From assembly GCA_963786225.1 (NCBI GenBank), contig CAWAYQ010000016.1:310001-374000 (forward strand): DNA of 64,000 nt, in the 5' to 3' direction. Within the stretch, counting starts at the first letter, position 1. Every line of letters begins with the position of its first letter. This DNA comes from Flaviflagellibacter sp963786225. GTDB taxonomy: Bacteria; Pseudomonadota; Alphaproteobacteria; Rhizobiales; Methylopilaceae. Of the stretch, positions 1-7,890 are shown in pieces. The position numbers and the translations under genes are program-made. The notes under the pieces are model-generated. The model worked only from the letters and a program-made list of their open reading frames with translations, did not search any database and had not been told where the DNA came from.

Positions 1-406
1 GCGGATATTCGTTCTTCAGATAGTTGGCGAGAACCTGTTCCTGAACATTGGACAGCTTCTCCCACATATTGCGGCCGGCGGGGCCGCGAATTTCTTCCAT
101 GATCTGATTGACGCGATCCTTCGGCAGGAAGCCCGCGAGAATACGTTCGGTGGAATCGAAATTGCCCATCAACGCGCCGGTGGTCGACATCTTCGAGACG
201 AACTCGACCATCATGTTCTCGACCTGATCGGCGTCGATCGTCCCGAGTGTGGACATTGCGTGCGAGATATCGCGGATCTCGTCGTCGTCGAGCTGCTTCC
301 AGATCGCGGCGCCGTGTTCCTCGCCCAGAGCGAGCATCAGCATTGCGGAACGGGCGGCGCCGCCGACCGACTTCTTTTGGGGGGTGATATGGGCAGGAAC
401 GGCCAT
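1..406 (-). CDS. fliG: Flagellar motor switch protein FliG, N-terminal part
   Basis: FliG forms the rotor ring of the flagellar switch. Its N-terminal domain binds the FliF MS-ring and its C-terminal domain works against the stator. Only about 135 N-terminal residues are present because the gene runs off the left edge; the family is usually about 330-350 residues. The visible part reads through SAMLMLALGEEHGAAIW, a DDDEIRDIS stretch and FDSTERILAGFLPKDRV, typical of the FliG N domain. The ATG lies 8 bp after the fliF stop, so fliF and fliG are cotranscribed, as in many flagellar operons. The family call is firm; the C-terminal half cannot be assessed. Confidence 0.93.
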   Translation of the reverse strand, partial: MAVPAHITPQKKSVGGAARSAMLMLALGEEHGAAIWKQLDDDEIRDISHAMSTLGTIDADQVENMMVEFVSKMSTTGALMGNFDSTERILAGFLPKDRVNQIMEEIRGPAGRNMWEKLSNVQEQVLANYLKNEYP

Positions 407-414
407 GGGTCAGC

Positions 415-2025
415 TCACGCGGGTTCCGCCAGCCACTGGCGGATGATGGAAACGGTTTCGTTCGGATTGCGCGCGGCCAGCTCGCCGACCTTGGTGAGCG
501 ACTGGGCGTGCACCTTGCCGTTGACCTGGGAGAGTTCGATCATGCGGGCGGTCGGATCGGGGGCGGCGAGAGGAACGGGCTCGTTCGGCGCATTCGCGGA
601 CGGCGATGCGAGCAGCGAAGACGAAGCGGCACGCTCGGGCGTCAGGATGCGGCGCACGAGCGGGCGGACGACGAGGAGGAGTACGAGCAGTGAGACCACG
701 CCGAGAACGGCAAGCTCGATCAGCCGCATCAGATCGTCCTTCGTGACATCCAGCATTCCGAGGCCGCTCGCGTCGCTGATGGGCTGCACGCCCGGCGGCT
801 CGGCGAAGCGCAGGTTCACCACCTCGATCTGGTCGCCGCGCGCCTGATCGAAGCCGATGGCGCTGCGCACGAGAGACGCAATGCGGTCGAGCTCGTCCTG
901 CGAGCGCGGCGAGTAGGTCACCGAACCGGATTGGTCGTTGGCGTAAATACCGTCGACGAGAACGGCGACGGAGACCTTCTTGAGACGCCCGGCTTCGAGA
1001 ACCTCGGTGCGGGTCGTGCGTGAAATCTCGTAATTGACCGTCTCGTCGGTTTTCGAGGATTTGTCGCGGTTGGCGGTCGCGCCGGCGTTGTTCGCTTGGC
1101 TGTTCGGCAATTGGTTCGCGACAGTGACAGCGTCCGGACCCTCGCGGTTCTCCGCTTCCTCTTCCCGGGTCTGCGTGGAGCGCACGACCCGGCTTTCGGG
1201 ATCGAACATGTCGGCGGTGTTCGTGACCTTGGAATAATCGAAGGCGGCGTTGATTTCGGCACGGGCGCGGCCGGGGCCGACCACGCGTTCGACAATGCCC
1301 TGAACCTGATCCTTCAGCCGCTTTTCGAACGCGGCCTCGCGCTCAAGGGCGCCGGAGGGCAGGGCATCCGGGCCCGTATCGCCGCCGCCGTTCGCGAGAA
1401 GTGTCCCGCTCTCGTCGATGATCGAGATCGCCTGCGGGTCGAGACCCTGCACGGCCGACGCGACGAGATGGATGATGGCGCGGACCTCACCCTGGCCGAG
1501 CGCCCCCGAGACCCGCAACACGATCGAGGCCGTAGGCTTCGGCGCATCGCGCGAAAAGAGAGGGCGTTCCGGTACGACGAGATGGACACGCGCCGCGCTG
1601 ACCCGATTGAGCGAGCGGATCGAACGGGCAAGTTCACCTTCGAGCGCACGCAAACGATTGACGTTCTGCAGGAAGCTCGTGGAGGACAGGCCGTCGCCCT
1701 TGTCGAAGATCTCCCAGCCGACGCCGCCCCCCGAGGGCAGGCCTTGCTCTGCGAGCTTCATGCGGACCTGGGCAACCGCATCGCTCGGCACCAGGATGGT
1801 GGAGCCGTCGCGGTTGGTTTCGTATTTGATGTTCTGGGCTTCGAGTTCCTTGATGACCGCCGAGGCGTCCTGCATCGTGAGATCGGTGAACACCGGCACC
1901 AGGCCGCCGTCCGAAACCCGCGTCGCGACGAAGGCGAAAAAGCCGATCAGGCTGAGCGTTACCGCCAGCATCGCCACGAGACGCGGCGCGCCGAGACCCT
2001 TCAGGAAATCCAGAAATCCACCCAA
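415..2025 (-). CDS. fliF: Flagellar MS-ring protein FliF
   Basis: FliF (536 aa) builds the membrane and supramembrane ring on which the basal body and export gate assemble. An N-terminal membrane helix (about residues 17-35) is followed by the YscJ/FliF domain (DGSTILVPSDAVAQVRMKLA, then LEGELARSIRSLNRVSAARVHLV). After a variable periplasmic part comes a second membrane helix near residues 445-465 (LAVLGVVSLLVLLLVVRPL). The C-terminal tail that contacts FliG carries NPNETVSIIRQWL. Length is normal for the family. The gene is followed after 8 bp by fliG. A CtrA-like site lies about 85 bp upstream, which fits the class II flagellar regulation known in Caulobacter. Confidence 0.97.
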   Translation of the reverse strand: MGGFLDFLKGLGAPRLVAMLAVTLSLIGFFAFVATRVSDGGLVPVFTDLTMQDASAVIKELEAQNIKYETNRDGSTILVPSDAVAQVRMKLAEQGLPSGGGVGWEIFDKGDGLSSTSFLQNVNRLRALEGELARSIRSLNRVSAARVHLVVPERPLFSRDAPKPTASIVLRVSGALGQGEVRAIIHLVASAVQGLDPQAISIIDESGTLLANGGGDTGPDALPSGALEREAAFEKRLKDQVQGIVERVVGPGRARAEINAAFDYSKVTNTADMFDPESRVVRSTQTREEEAENREGPDAVTVANQLPNSQANNAGATANRDKSSKTDETVNYEISRTTRTEVLEAGRLKKVSVAVLVDGIYANDQSGSVTYSPRSQDELDRIASLVRSAIGFDQARGDQIEVVNLRFAEPPGVQPISDASGLGMLDVTKDDLMRLIELAVLGVVSLLVLLLVVRPLVRRILTPERAASSSLLASPSANAPNEPVPLAAPDPTARMIELSQVNGKVHAQSLTKVGELAARNPNETVSIIRQWLAEPA

Positions 2026-2107
2026 GGCCTGCCCCAGACTGTGCCAACCGTCCCCGAAGCTCCGGTGTGTCGCCGAAGCCGCCCGGCAGAAATTGCCGGG
2101 TGTTAGG

Positions 2108-2122
2108 TAAACGGCTGGTTAA
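2108..2122 (-). promoter_or_regulatory. CtrA-like binding site upstream of fliF
   Basis: Read on the minus strand the site is TTAA, seven bases, then TTTA. The CtrA consensus of alphaproteobacteria is TTAA-N7-TTAA, so one base differs. It lies 83-97 bp upstream of the fliF start, in the only intergenic space before that operon. The match is seen in the sequence. Binding by CtrA is inferred, strengthened by the neighbouring sciP gene, whose product modulates CtrA. Confidence 0.5.
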
Positions 2123-2183
2123 CGCGAGGTGGAAGCCCGCCCCTTGGACGCCTCCCTCAGGGCGGAAGGGTTAACAAAAGTAA

Positions 2184-2208
2184 AACACCGGCCTTTCGGG
2201 CCGGTGTT
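2184..2208 (-). terminator. Rho-independent terminator downstream of sciP
   Basis: Perfect 10-bp GC-rich stem (2184-2193 with 2199-2208) and 5-nt loop, starting 40 bp after the sciP stop. On the minus strand the stem is followed by TTTACTTTTGTTAA, a fair T-tract. It separates sciP from the downstream fliF-fliG unit, implying that fliF has its own promoter. Confidence 0.75.
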
Positions 2209-2248
2209 CTGTAAAACTTAAGTAACGTCTATGAATTCGCGTTAAGGC

Positions 2249-2527
2249 TTAGCCCACCCGATATTGCTGGATGCGCGTGGTGCGCAGGCCGGCCAGACCG
2301 TGCCGGTCGATCGACGCCTGCCAAGCCAAAAATTCCTCTACCGTCAACGTGTAGCGCGTGCAGGCCTCTTCAAGAGAGAGGAGGCCGCCGCGCACGGCGG
2401 CGACGACCTCCGCCTTGCGGCGGATGACCCAGCGCTTGGTATTGGTCGGCGGCAAGTCCGCGATCGTCAACGGACTCCCGTCCGGGCCGATAACGTATTT
2501 CACCTTGGAACGTGGCAGTTCGGTCAT
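2249..2527 (-). CDS. sciP: SciP-like CtrA inhibitor protein (DUF1153)
   Basis: This 92-aa protein has the signature of the DUF1153 family: KYVIGPDGSPLTIADLPP, then KRWVIRRKAEVVAAV and GLLSLEEAC..Y.LTVEEFLAW, a helix-turn-helix. In Caulobacter crescentus SciP binds CtrA or CtrA-target DNA in early G1 and blocks CtrA-dependent transcription; it is conserved across alphaproteobacteria. Length matches the family (about 90 aa). It sits between fliF and fliK, so its location among flagellar genes fits its role in timing flagellar and cell-cycle expression. A CtrA-like box lies 56-70 bp upstream and a strong terminator follows. The function in this organism is inferred from homology. Confidence 0.92.
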   Translation of the reverse strand: MTELPRSKVKYVIGPDGSPLTIADLPPTNTKRWVIRRKAEVVAAVRGGLLSLEEACTRYTLTVEEFLAWQASIDRHGLAGLRTTRIQQYRVG

Positions 2528-2582
2528 GGAATACTCGCTACGAAGACTGACCTAAATTCTGGCGGAGCGTACGCGTGGCGGT

Positions 2583-2597
2583 TTAACATTTGCCTAA
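2583..2597 (-). promoter_or_regulatory. CtrA-like binding site upstream of sciP
   Basis: The plus strand reads TTAA-N7-CTAA, one mismatch from the CtrA consensus, 56-70 bp upstream of the sciP start codon. In Caulobacter sciP is itself activated by CtrA, giving a feedback loop; the same logic is inferred here. The surrounding 294-bp space (2528-2821) contains no gene and serves the divergent sciP and fliK transcription units. Confidence 0.45.
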
Positions 2598-2778
2598 GCT
2601 GGGAACTTTTGAAAATCAGCCACTTAAACAAGGGGATAGGACAGGGAGATGACTGGGCAGGTCTTGCCGCGGGCGGCAGTTTCTGCCGGGCAGAAAAGCG
2701 CCCCCGAGCCTGAAAAGGTGATCCCACTCTCCCCGAAAATCGTTTGATTACAATGAGATGACGCCGGTCCAGCGGAGT

Positions 2779-2793
2779 TGGAACGGGCCTTGC
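2779..2793 (+). promoter_or_regulatory. Sigma54-like promoter upstream of fliK-flgD
   Basis: The sequence TGGAACGGGCCTTGC matches the sigma54 consensus TGGCAC-N5-TTGC with correct GG/GC spacing and one mismatch. It ends 28 bp upstream of the fliK start and points toward it. In Caulobacter the hook genes flgD, flgE and fliK are sigma54/FlbD dependent, so the position makes biological sense. The match is seen; promoter activity is inferred. Confidence 0.5.
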
Positions 2794-2821
2794 GACACAA
2801 TCGTGCAAACAGGCTCGATCC

Positions 2822-4717
2822 ATGACCTTTTTATTGGCCGATCTTCTGACCCCGACCCTCCAGCCGCAAAATACGGCGGGCGCGGTCGTGGCTGCGCCGG
2901 CCGAAGGCGAGGCCGGAGCGTTCGCCGTGGCGCTTGCGGCGTTCCGGGCGGGAACGGTGGAATCCAGGACGGGAGAGGCCGGCATAGTATTGCAGGGCGC
3001 CACGCCCGCGGCCGATACCAGCGCGCCTGCGGCCAGCCCGCCGGCGGCGACGGTGATCGGTCTCGACGCGGTTCTGATGGCCGCCGATCCGTCAGCGATC
3101 CCGGCGCCGGCGACTTTTGCCCCGGTCCAGGCTGCCGCGGGTAACGTCCTGCCGACGGATGCCGAACAGGCTCTTTCTCAACTTCTGGCGGGAACCGTCA
3201 AAGATAAAGATAAGGCCGCCGACGCGTCGTCGGATGCGACCGCCGCGGACGGCAGCCAGATGGTCGCCGGTCTTGTCGTGCCGGCGACGCCGGCGGACAC
3301 CGTCGCCGCGAACTTCACGAACAATGCCGACATGGCGCTGAAGCTCGCGGGCACGAAGCCGCTTACGCCGCCGACCCTCGACACTCCGGAAGGCGCGAAA
3401 GCAGCAGCCGCGGCAATGCCCGCGCCCCTGCAGGAAGGCCGCGCATCGGTCGCCGGCCCGCCGCCCGTCTATACCGGCGCGCCGAGCGCTCCGGTTGTGA
3501 CGCCTGAAGTTCCCGTTCTGACGCAAAAAGCTCTCGAAGCCGTCGCGCCGCGTGCGGTCGCGGATACGGCTACCGCTACAGGCGCGGTGGACGCGGTTTC
3601 GAAACCGGTCGATCCGGCCGGGATGTCAGCTCCGGCGGCCGCCAGCGCCCCGGCTGCACCCGCAACAGCGTCCGCGCCCGTGACGGGGGCTGCCGCGCCG
3701 GTTCCGGATGCGGCCCGGGAGATCGCATCCACACCGAACGTTGTGTCCGTACAGGGCAAGGTCGTGGCGCGGGACAAGCCCGCGATCGATGACGCTCCGC
3801 CGGTGAAGGCAAATGCTCCGGCTCCGGCCGCGACCCCGACCGAGGATGCGGCGGCTCCGTCTTCCGCAAGCGGGACGCCCGTTGTGACGGCGCCGGTCAT
3901 TCCTGCTCCTGAAACAGCGCTCGCCGCGAGCCCGGCGACCGAGGCCGAGGCCGCCGATGCCGCTCTCGCCGTCCTGACGAAAGAGAAAGACAAGCCCGAC
4001 GCAAAGCCGGTCGCAGCCCAGCCGTCATCGGCGGCTCCCGCGCCCGTCACCGTTCCTGAAGATACCGAAGCCGGTGTGCCGAAGCTCGCAGCGACCGATG
4101 ATACGGCCGTGAGAACAACGGACGCAGAGCCGGAAGACGTGCCCGCCGACAAGAGCCCGGCAGCGAGCGAAAAGCCCGCAGTGGCGGCCGAGCCGCGCGC
4201 TGCGCAGCCTCAGGCGCCGGTGACCGACAAACCGGTGCTCGCCGATGCGGTTGCGAAGACACAGCAGCAGGCCAACAACCTGCCTGCGGCCGCCATTCCA
4301 CAGATCGCGAGCGAAATCGCCACGCACTTCAAGAAGGGCGCGACGCGGTTCGAGATCCGGCTTGACCCCCCGGAGCTTGGCCGCGTCGACGTCCGTATTG
4401 ACGTCGACACCGATGGCCGCGTCACCTCGCGGATGACGGTGGAAAAGACCGAGACGCTCGATCTTCTCAAGGCCGATCAGCGTGCCCTCGAACGGGCGCT
4501 GAACGAGGCCGGTTTCAAGTCCGAGCAGAATTCGCTCTCCTTCTCCCTGAAGGACGATCGCGGCGGCGGCGGACAGCCAAAATTTGAAGATCTTCGTCAG
4601 ATGCGCGAGCAGGCGGCGACACGTATTCAATCCGAGGAAGAGCCGATGCGGCTTGCCGCAGGTATCGCCTACCGTGCCGCGATGCGCGGCCCAGGCGGAT
4701 TCGACCTTAGGGTCTGA
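2822..4717 (+). CDS. fliK: Flagellar hook-length control protein FliK
   Basis: FliK (631 aa) is the secreted ruler that measures hook length and switches the export gate to filament substrates. The N-terminal 480 residues are Ala/Pro/Thr/Val rich and of low complexity, as usual for the ruler region. The conserved C-terminal Flg_hook domain lies at about residues 490-600 (IASEIATHFKKGATRFEIRL, DPPELGRVDVRIDVD, LKADQRALERALNEAGF). The length is large but within the range of alphaproteobacterial FliK proteins. flgD follows after 11 bp, so the two form an operon. A sigma54-like element lies just upstream. The ATG at 2822 has only a weak ribosome-binding site, so the exact start is moderately certain. 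Confidence 0.93.
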   Translation: MTFLLADLLTPTLQPQNTAGAVVAAPAEGEAGAFAVALAAFRAGTVESRTGEAGIVLQGATPAADTSAPAASPPAATVIGLDAVLMAADPSAIPAPATFAPVQAAAGNVLPTDAEQALSQLLAGTVKDKDKAADASSDATAADGSQMVAGLVVPATPADTVAANFTNNADMALKLAGTKPLTPPTLDTPEGAKAAAAAMPAPLQEGRASVAGPPPVYTGAPSAPVVTPEVPVLTQKALEAVAPRAVADTATATGAVDAVSKPVDPAGMSAPAAASAPAAPATASAPVTGAAAPVPDAAREIASTPNVVSVQGKVVARDKPAIDDAPPVKANAPAPAATPTEDAAAPSSASGTPVVTAPVIPAPETALAASPATEAEAADAALAVLTKEKDKPDAKPVAAQPSSAAPAPVTVPEDTEAGVPKLAATDDTAVRTTDAEPEDVPADKSPAASEKPAVAAEPRAAQPQAPVTDKPVLADAVAKTQQQANNLPAAAIPQIASEIATHFKKGATRFEIRLDPPELGRVDVRIDVDTDGRVTSRMTVEKTETLDLLKADQRALERALNEAGFKSEQNSLSFSLKDDRGGGGQPKFEDLRQMREQAATRIQSEEEPMRLAAGIAYRAAMRGPGGFDLRV

Positions 4718-4728
4718 AGGAGCACGAC

Positions 4729-5421
4729 ATGGCGGTTTCAGGCATAAGCGGAACGGGGGTCTCGGCGCAGCAATATAGCGGCGGCGCCAAGATTGCCGAC
4801 AACTTCCAGACCTTCCTTCAGCTTCTGACCACGCAGTTGCAGAACCAGAACCCGCTCGATCCGCTGGACACGAACCAGTTCACCCAGCAGCTCGTCCAGT
4901 TCGCGGGTGTCGAACAGCAGATCGCGACCAATTCGACCCTGACGGCGCTCCTGACCGCAATGGATTCGAGCCGCCTTTCGGGCGCCGTCGATTTCATCGG
5001 CAAGCGCATCGTTGCCGAAGGCGCAACCACCGTTCTCGACGAACAGAGCGCGGTCTGGAATATCAATGTCACGAAGGACGCCCCGCAGACGACGGTCGTC
5101 ATCTACGATGCCGACGGCAACGAGGTCTATGCTCAGGACATCGCCCTCACCGGGGGCAACAATGTCTATGCCTGGCAGGGCAAGAGCTCGGACGGCCAGG
5201 TCATGCCGGACGGTTTCTATACGATCCAGGTCATCGCCCGCGATGCTACGGGCGGGCCGGTGTCTGCCAAGACCGATATTCAGGGCGTGGTTACCGGCGT
5301 GGAGCTCGAAAACGGCCTGCCGGTGCTGAAGGTCGGAGACACGATCCGCGTCAAGCTCGCCAACATCAAATCCGTCGTGCCCGAGACGGCTCCGCCTCCG
5401 GCCGACGACGACGAGGATTGA
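4729..5421 (+). CDS. flgD: Flagellar hook assembly scaffold FlgD
   Basis: FlgD (230 aa) caps the growing hook and is needed to polymerise FlgE. The N-terminal part has the diagnostic FLQLLTTQLQNQNPLDPLDT and FTQQLVQFAGVEQQ segments. The C-terminal half has the FlgD Ig-like/Tudor fold (VVIYDADGNEV, GNNVYAWQGKSSDG, MPDGFYTIQVIA). A good ribosome-binding site (AAGGAG) precedes the ATG. It is the second gene of the fliK-flgD unit. flgE, which commonly follows, is not here: the next gene is mnmA. Confidence 0.96.
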   Translation: MAVSGISGTGVSAQQYSGGAKIADNFQTFLQLLTTQLQNQNPLDPLDTNQFTQQLVQFAGVEQQIATNSTLTALLTAMDSSRLSGAVDFIGKRIVAEGATTVLDEQSAVWNINVTKDAPQTTVVIYDADGNEVYAQDIALTGGNNVYAWQGKSSDGQVMPDGFYTIQVIARDATGGPVSAKTDIQGVVTGVELENGLPVLKVGDTIRVKLANIKSVVPETAPPPADDDED

Positions 5422-5466
5422 GGCCCTTCGCCCCGAGTTCCCCCTTCTGGAGGGATACGTTTGGTC

Positions 5467-5483
5467 CCAGCCCCCTGGGCTGG
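5467..5483 (+). promoter_or_regulatory. Stem-loop in the mnmA leader
   Basis: Seven-bp perfect stem (5467-5473 with 5477-5483) and a 3-nt loop in the 117-bp gap between flgD and mnmA, with no T-tract after it. It may be a weak terminator for fliK-flgD or a leader structure of mnmA. I see nothing else in this gap. Confidence 0.25.
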
Positions 5484-5538
5484 CACCGGGGCCTCTAAGG
5501 GCTTACATTCCAGGCTCAGATGTGAGCCGGTGTCCCCT

Positions 5539-6694
5539 ATGTCCTTCGATCTCGATCTTCCTGGTCCCCGCGCGACGACGCGTGTCGTCGTGGCTATGTC
5601 GGGCGGTGTGGATTCCTCGGTGGTGGCCGCGCTCCTCAAGAGCGAGGGCTATGACGTGGTCGGCGTCACGCTCCAGCTCTACGACCACGGGGCCGCGACG
5701 CATCGCAAGGGTGCCTGCTGCGCGGGACAGGACATCCACGATGCCCGCCGCGTGGCCGATGCCATCGGCATTCCCCATTATGTGCTCGATTACGAGGAAC
5801 GGTTCCGCGCCAAGGTGATCGACCGCTTCGCCGCAAGCTATGCAGCCGGCGAGACGCCGATCCCCTGCGTCGAGTGCAACCAGCAGATCAAGTTCGCCGA
5901 TCTGCTCGCCACCGCGCGCGAACTCGGCGCCGCTGTCATGGCGACCGGCCATTACGTGGCTTCGCGCGCTCTGCCCGGGCGGCGGGCGGGCCCTGCACCG
6001 CGCGGCGGATCCGGATCGCGACCAGAGCTATTTCCTGTACGGCACGACCAAGGAGCAGCTCGATCTCCTGCGGTTTCCGCTCGGCGACCTGACCAAGACA
6101 GAGACGCGCGAACTTGCGCGCACCTTCGGCCTGCACATCTCTGAAAAGCACGACAGCCAGGACATCTGCTTCGTGCCGTCCGGCTCCTATTCCGACATCG
6201 TCGGCAGGCTGAAGCCGGAAGCCGGCGAACCGGGTGAGATCGTGCATCTCGACGGCCGGGTTCTGGGCCGGCACAAGGGCATCATGCATTACACGATCGG
6301 CCAGAGGCGCGGCCTCGGCCTTTCGCTCGGTGAGCCGCTGTTCGTGGTCGGGCTCGACGCGGAGCGTCATCGCGTTGTCGTCGGACCGCGCGAGGCTCTG
6401 GCGACGAGCAAGATCGCGCTGCGCGATGTGAACTGGCTTGGCGCGGACGAGATCGCCGACGGCATGGATGTTTTCGTGAAAGTTCGCTCGACACGTCCGC
6501 CGCAGCCCGCACTTTTGCTGCGCGGCGATGCAGGCGTGGAGGTCGTGTTCGCCGATGCCGAAGAGGGGGTCGCCCCCGGTCAGGCCTGTGTGATCTACGA
6601 CGGCGCGGAAGGCCAGGCGCGCGTTCTTGGCGGCGGCGTCATCGCCTCCGGAACCAAGGCGCAGCCTGTCACCGGCGAACTCGTGTTTGCCTGA
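5539..6694 (+). CDS. mnmA: tRNA-specific 2-thiouridylase MnmA, interrupted by an apparent 1-base insertion
   Basis: MnmA installs the 2-thio group on U34 of tRNA-Lys, -Glu and -Gln. The first part (5539 to about 5976) carries the PP-loop SGGVDSS and the catalytic Cys in CVECN. The second part, in the next frame (about 5978-6694), carries QSYFLYGTTKEQL, the second catalytic Cys in SQDICFVPSG and the C-terminal beta-barrel. Dropping one G from the GGG at 5977-5979 restores a continuous 384-aa protein that reads SRALPGGGRALHRAADPDRDQ across the join. MnmA is widely conserved and both halves look intact, so a sequencing or assembly error is more likely than a true pseudogene. ATG 5539 was chosen because it starts the conserved N-terminus. 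Confidence 0.9.
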
Positions 6695-6700
6695 CCCCGC

Positions 6701-7342
6701 ATGGCCGCCCAATACGATCTCGAAGGCCAGCAGCGCGTCTATGAGAAATGGGCGCCGATCTACGACGCCGTCTATCACAAATTCCTCTCCGACGCGCATT
6801 CCAGGACGGCCGCCGCGGCCGCGCGCTGCGGTATGGACATTCTCGAAGTCGGCGTCGGCACGGGTTTGGTCCTGCGCTACTATCCGGCCGACCGGCGGGT
6901 GGTGGGAGTGGATTTGTCCGTCCATATGCTTGGCAAGGCCGTCCAGAAAGTCCGCGAGCTCGGTCTGGCACATGTGAAGCTTCTGGCCTCGATGGATGCC
7001 TGCCGCCTCGGATTCGCCGATGCGAGCTTCGATGCCGTCGCGGTGCCGTTCGTCATAACCCTGGTGCCGGATCCGGAGTGCGCGCTCGACGAAATCCGCC
7101 GGGTGCTGAAGCCCGGCGGCGAAATCATCGTGACGTCCAAGCTGGGCGCCGATCATGGCGTGGTGCCGAAGGTCGAGGAATGGCTCGCGCCCCTGATGAG
7201 CAAGGTCGGCTGGAGCTCGAACTTCAAGGTCAGCCGCCTGGAAAAATGGGCGGCCGGGCATCCGGATATGGATGTCGTGGAGGTCGTGCCGGTCTTCCCG
7301 GCGGGTTTCTTCAAACTGGTCCGGTTGCGGAAGAAGAGCTGA
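6701..7342 (+). CDS. Class I SAM-dependent methyltransferase, PmtA/UbiE-like
   Basis: This 213-aa protein has a Rossmann SAM-binding core: motif I ILEVGVGTGLVL (about residues 47-58), VVGVDLSVHML as the acidic strand-2 motif, then FDAVAVPFVITLVPDP and RRVLKPGGEIIVTSK. The pattern resembles the Rhodobacter-type phosphatidylethanolamine N-methyltransferase PmtA and the UbiE family. PmtA makes phosphatidylcholine from phosphatidylethanolamine, and this is the best functional guess. The sequence alone cannot exclude another small-molecule methyltransferase. It starts 7 bp after mnmA, so the two are probably cotranscribed, though no functional link is evident. Confidence 0.72.
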   Translation: MAAQYDLEGQQRVYEKWAPIYDAVYHKFLSDAHSRTAAAAARCGMDILEVGVGTGLVLRYYPADRRVVGVDLSVHMLGKAVQKVRELGLAHVKLLASMDACRLGFADASFDAVAVPFVITLVPDPECALDEIRRVLKPGGEIIVTSKLGADHGVVPKVEEWLAPLMSKVGWSSNFKVSRLEKWAAGHPDMDVVEVVPVFPAGFFKLVRLRKKS

Positions 7343-7406
7343 GCGATTTCGCTCACACCGCCGGTTCGGCTCTCCCCGGCGCGAAAGACCGCGCCATATA
7401 AGCGGT

Positions 7407-7889
7407 ATGAGCCGAGCCTTCGTAAAAGAACGAGACGGAGACGACGCCTTCGAAGATTTGCCGGACCGGCCGATCCGAGAAGAACGCAATCTCGTGACAC
7501 CCCAGGGCCTTGCATTCATCGAGGCGGAGGTCGTCCGCCTTCGCACGGTCTTGGCGGATGCACGGGAACAAGGGCGGCGCGGCGCGATTGCCGAGGCGTC
7601 GCGCGATTTGCGGTATTGGTCCATGCGGCTGTCGTCCGCCGAACTCGTGCCGGATCAAACCGATGTCACGGAAGTCCGGTTCGGCCACAGGGTCCGCATC
7701 AGGCGCGAAGACGGGCGGGAGCAGGTTTTTCGGATTGTGGGCGTTGACGAGGCCGATCCGGCCAGGGGCCTGATCTCCTACGTCTCGCCGCTCGCGGAGG
7801 CTCTGATCGGCAGCCGAGTCGGAGAGAAGATCGAGGCGGGGCAGAGTTATGCCGAGATCGTCGCCATCGAGCCCGGTTCGGCGAGCTAG
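7407..7889 (+). CDS. GreA/GreB-family transcription elongation factor, GreB-like
   Basis: The protein (160 aa) starts MSRAFVKE and contains LPDRPI, NLVTPQGL and an N-terminal coiled-coil with many Arg, Glu and Ala residues. The C-terminal FKBP-like Gre domain reads VRFGHRVRIRREDGREQVFRIVG, then GLISYVSPLAEALIG and VGEKIEA. Gre factors bind the RNA polymerase secondary channel and stimulate cleavage of backtracked RNA. This subgroup of short GreB-like proteins is common in alphaproteobacteria. The start at 7407 was chosen because the family N-terminus matches MSRAFVKE; a longer reading from 7272 would overlap the previous gene. It converges with the next gene, one base between stops. Confidence 0.85.
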   Translation: MSRAFVKERDGDDAFEDLPDRPIREERNLVTPQGLAFIEAEVVRLRTVLADAREQGRRGAIAEASRDLRYWSMRLSSAELVPDQTDVTEVRFGHRVRIRREDGREQVFRIVGVDEADPARGLISYVSPLAEALIGSRVGEKIEAGQSYAEIVAIEPGSAS

Positions 7890-7890
7890 C

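Noticed and set aside
2653..2668. A second sigma54-like sequence (TGGGCAGGTCTTGC) upstream of fliK
   Set aside because: The GG-to-GC spacing is one base short of the required distance.
5539..6694. Programmed frameshifting in mnmA, tonB, petB or prs
   Set aside because: No slippery heptamer with a downstream structure is evident in any of them, and four unrelated genes with the same +1 lesion argue for sequence error.
5936..7624. A 562-codon minus-strand frame across mnmA, the methyltransferase and the GreB-like gene
   Set aside because: It spans three recognisable genes on the other strand and has no domain of its own.
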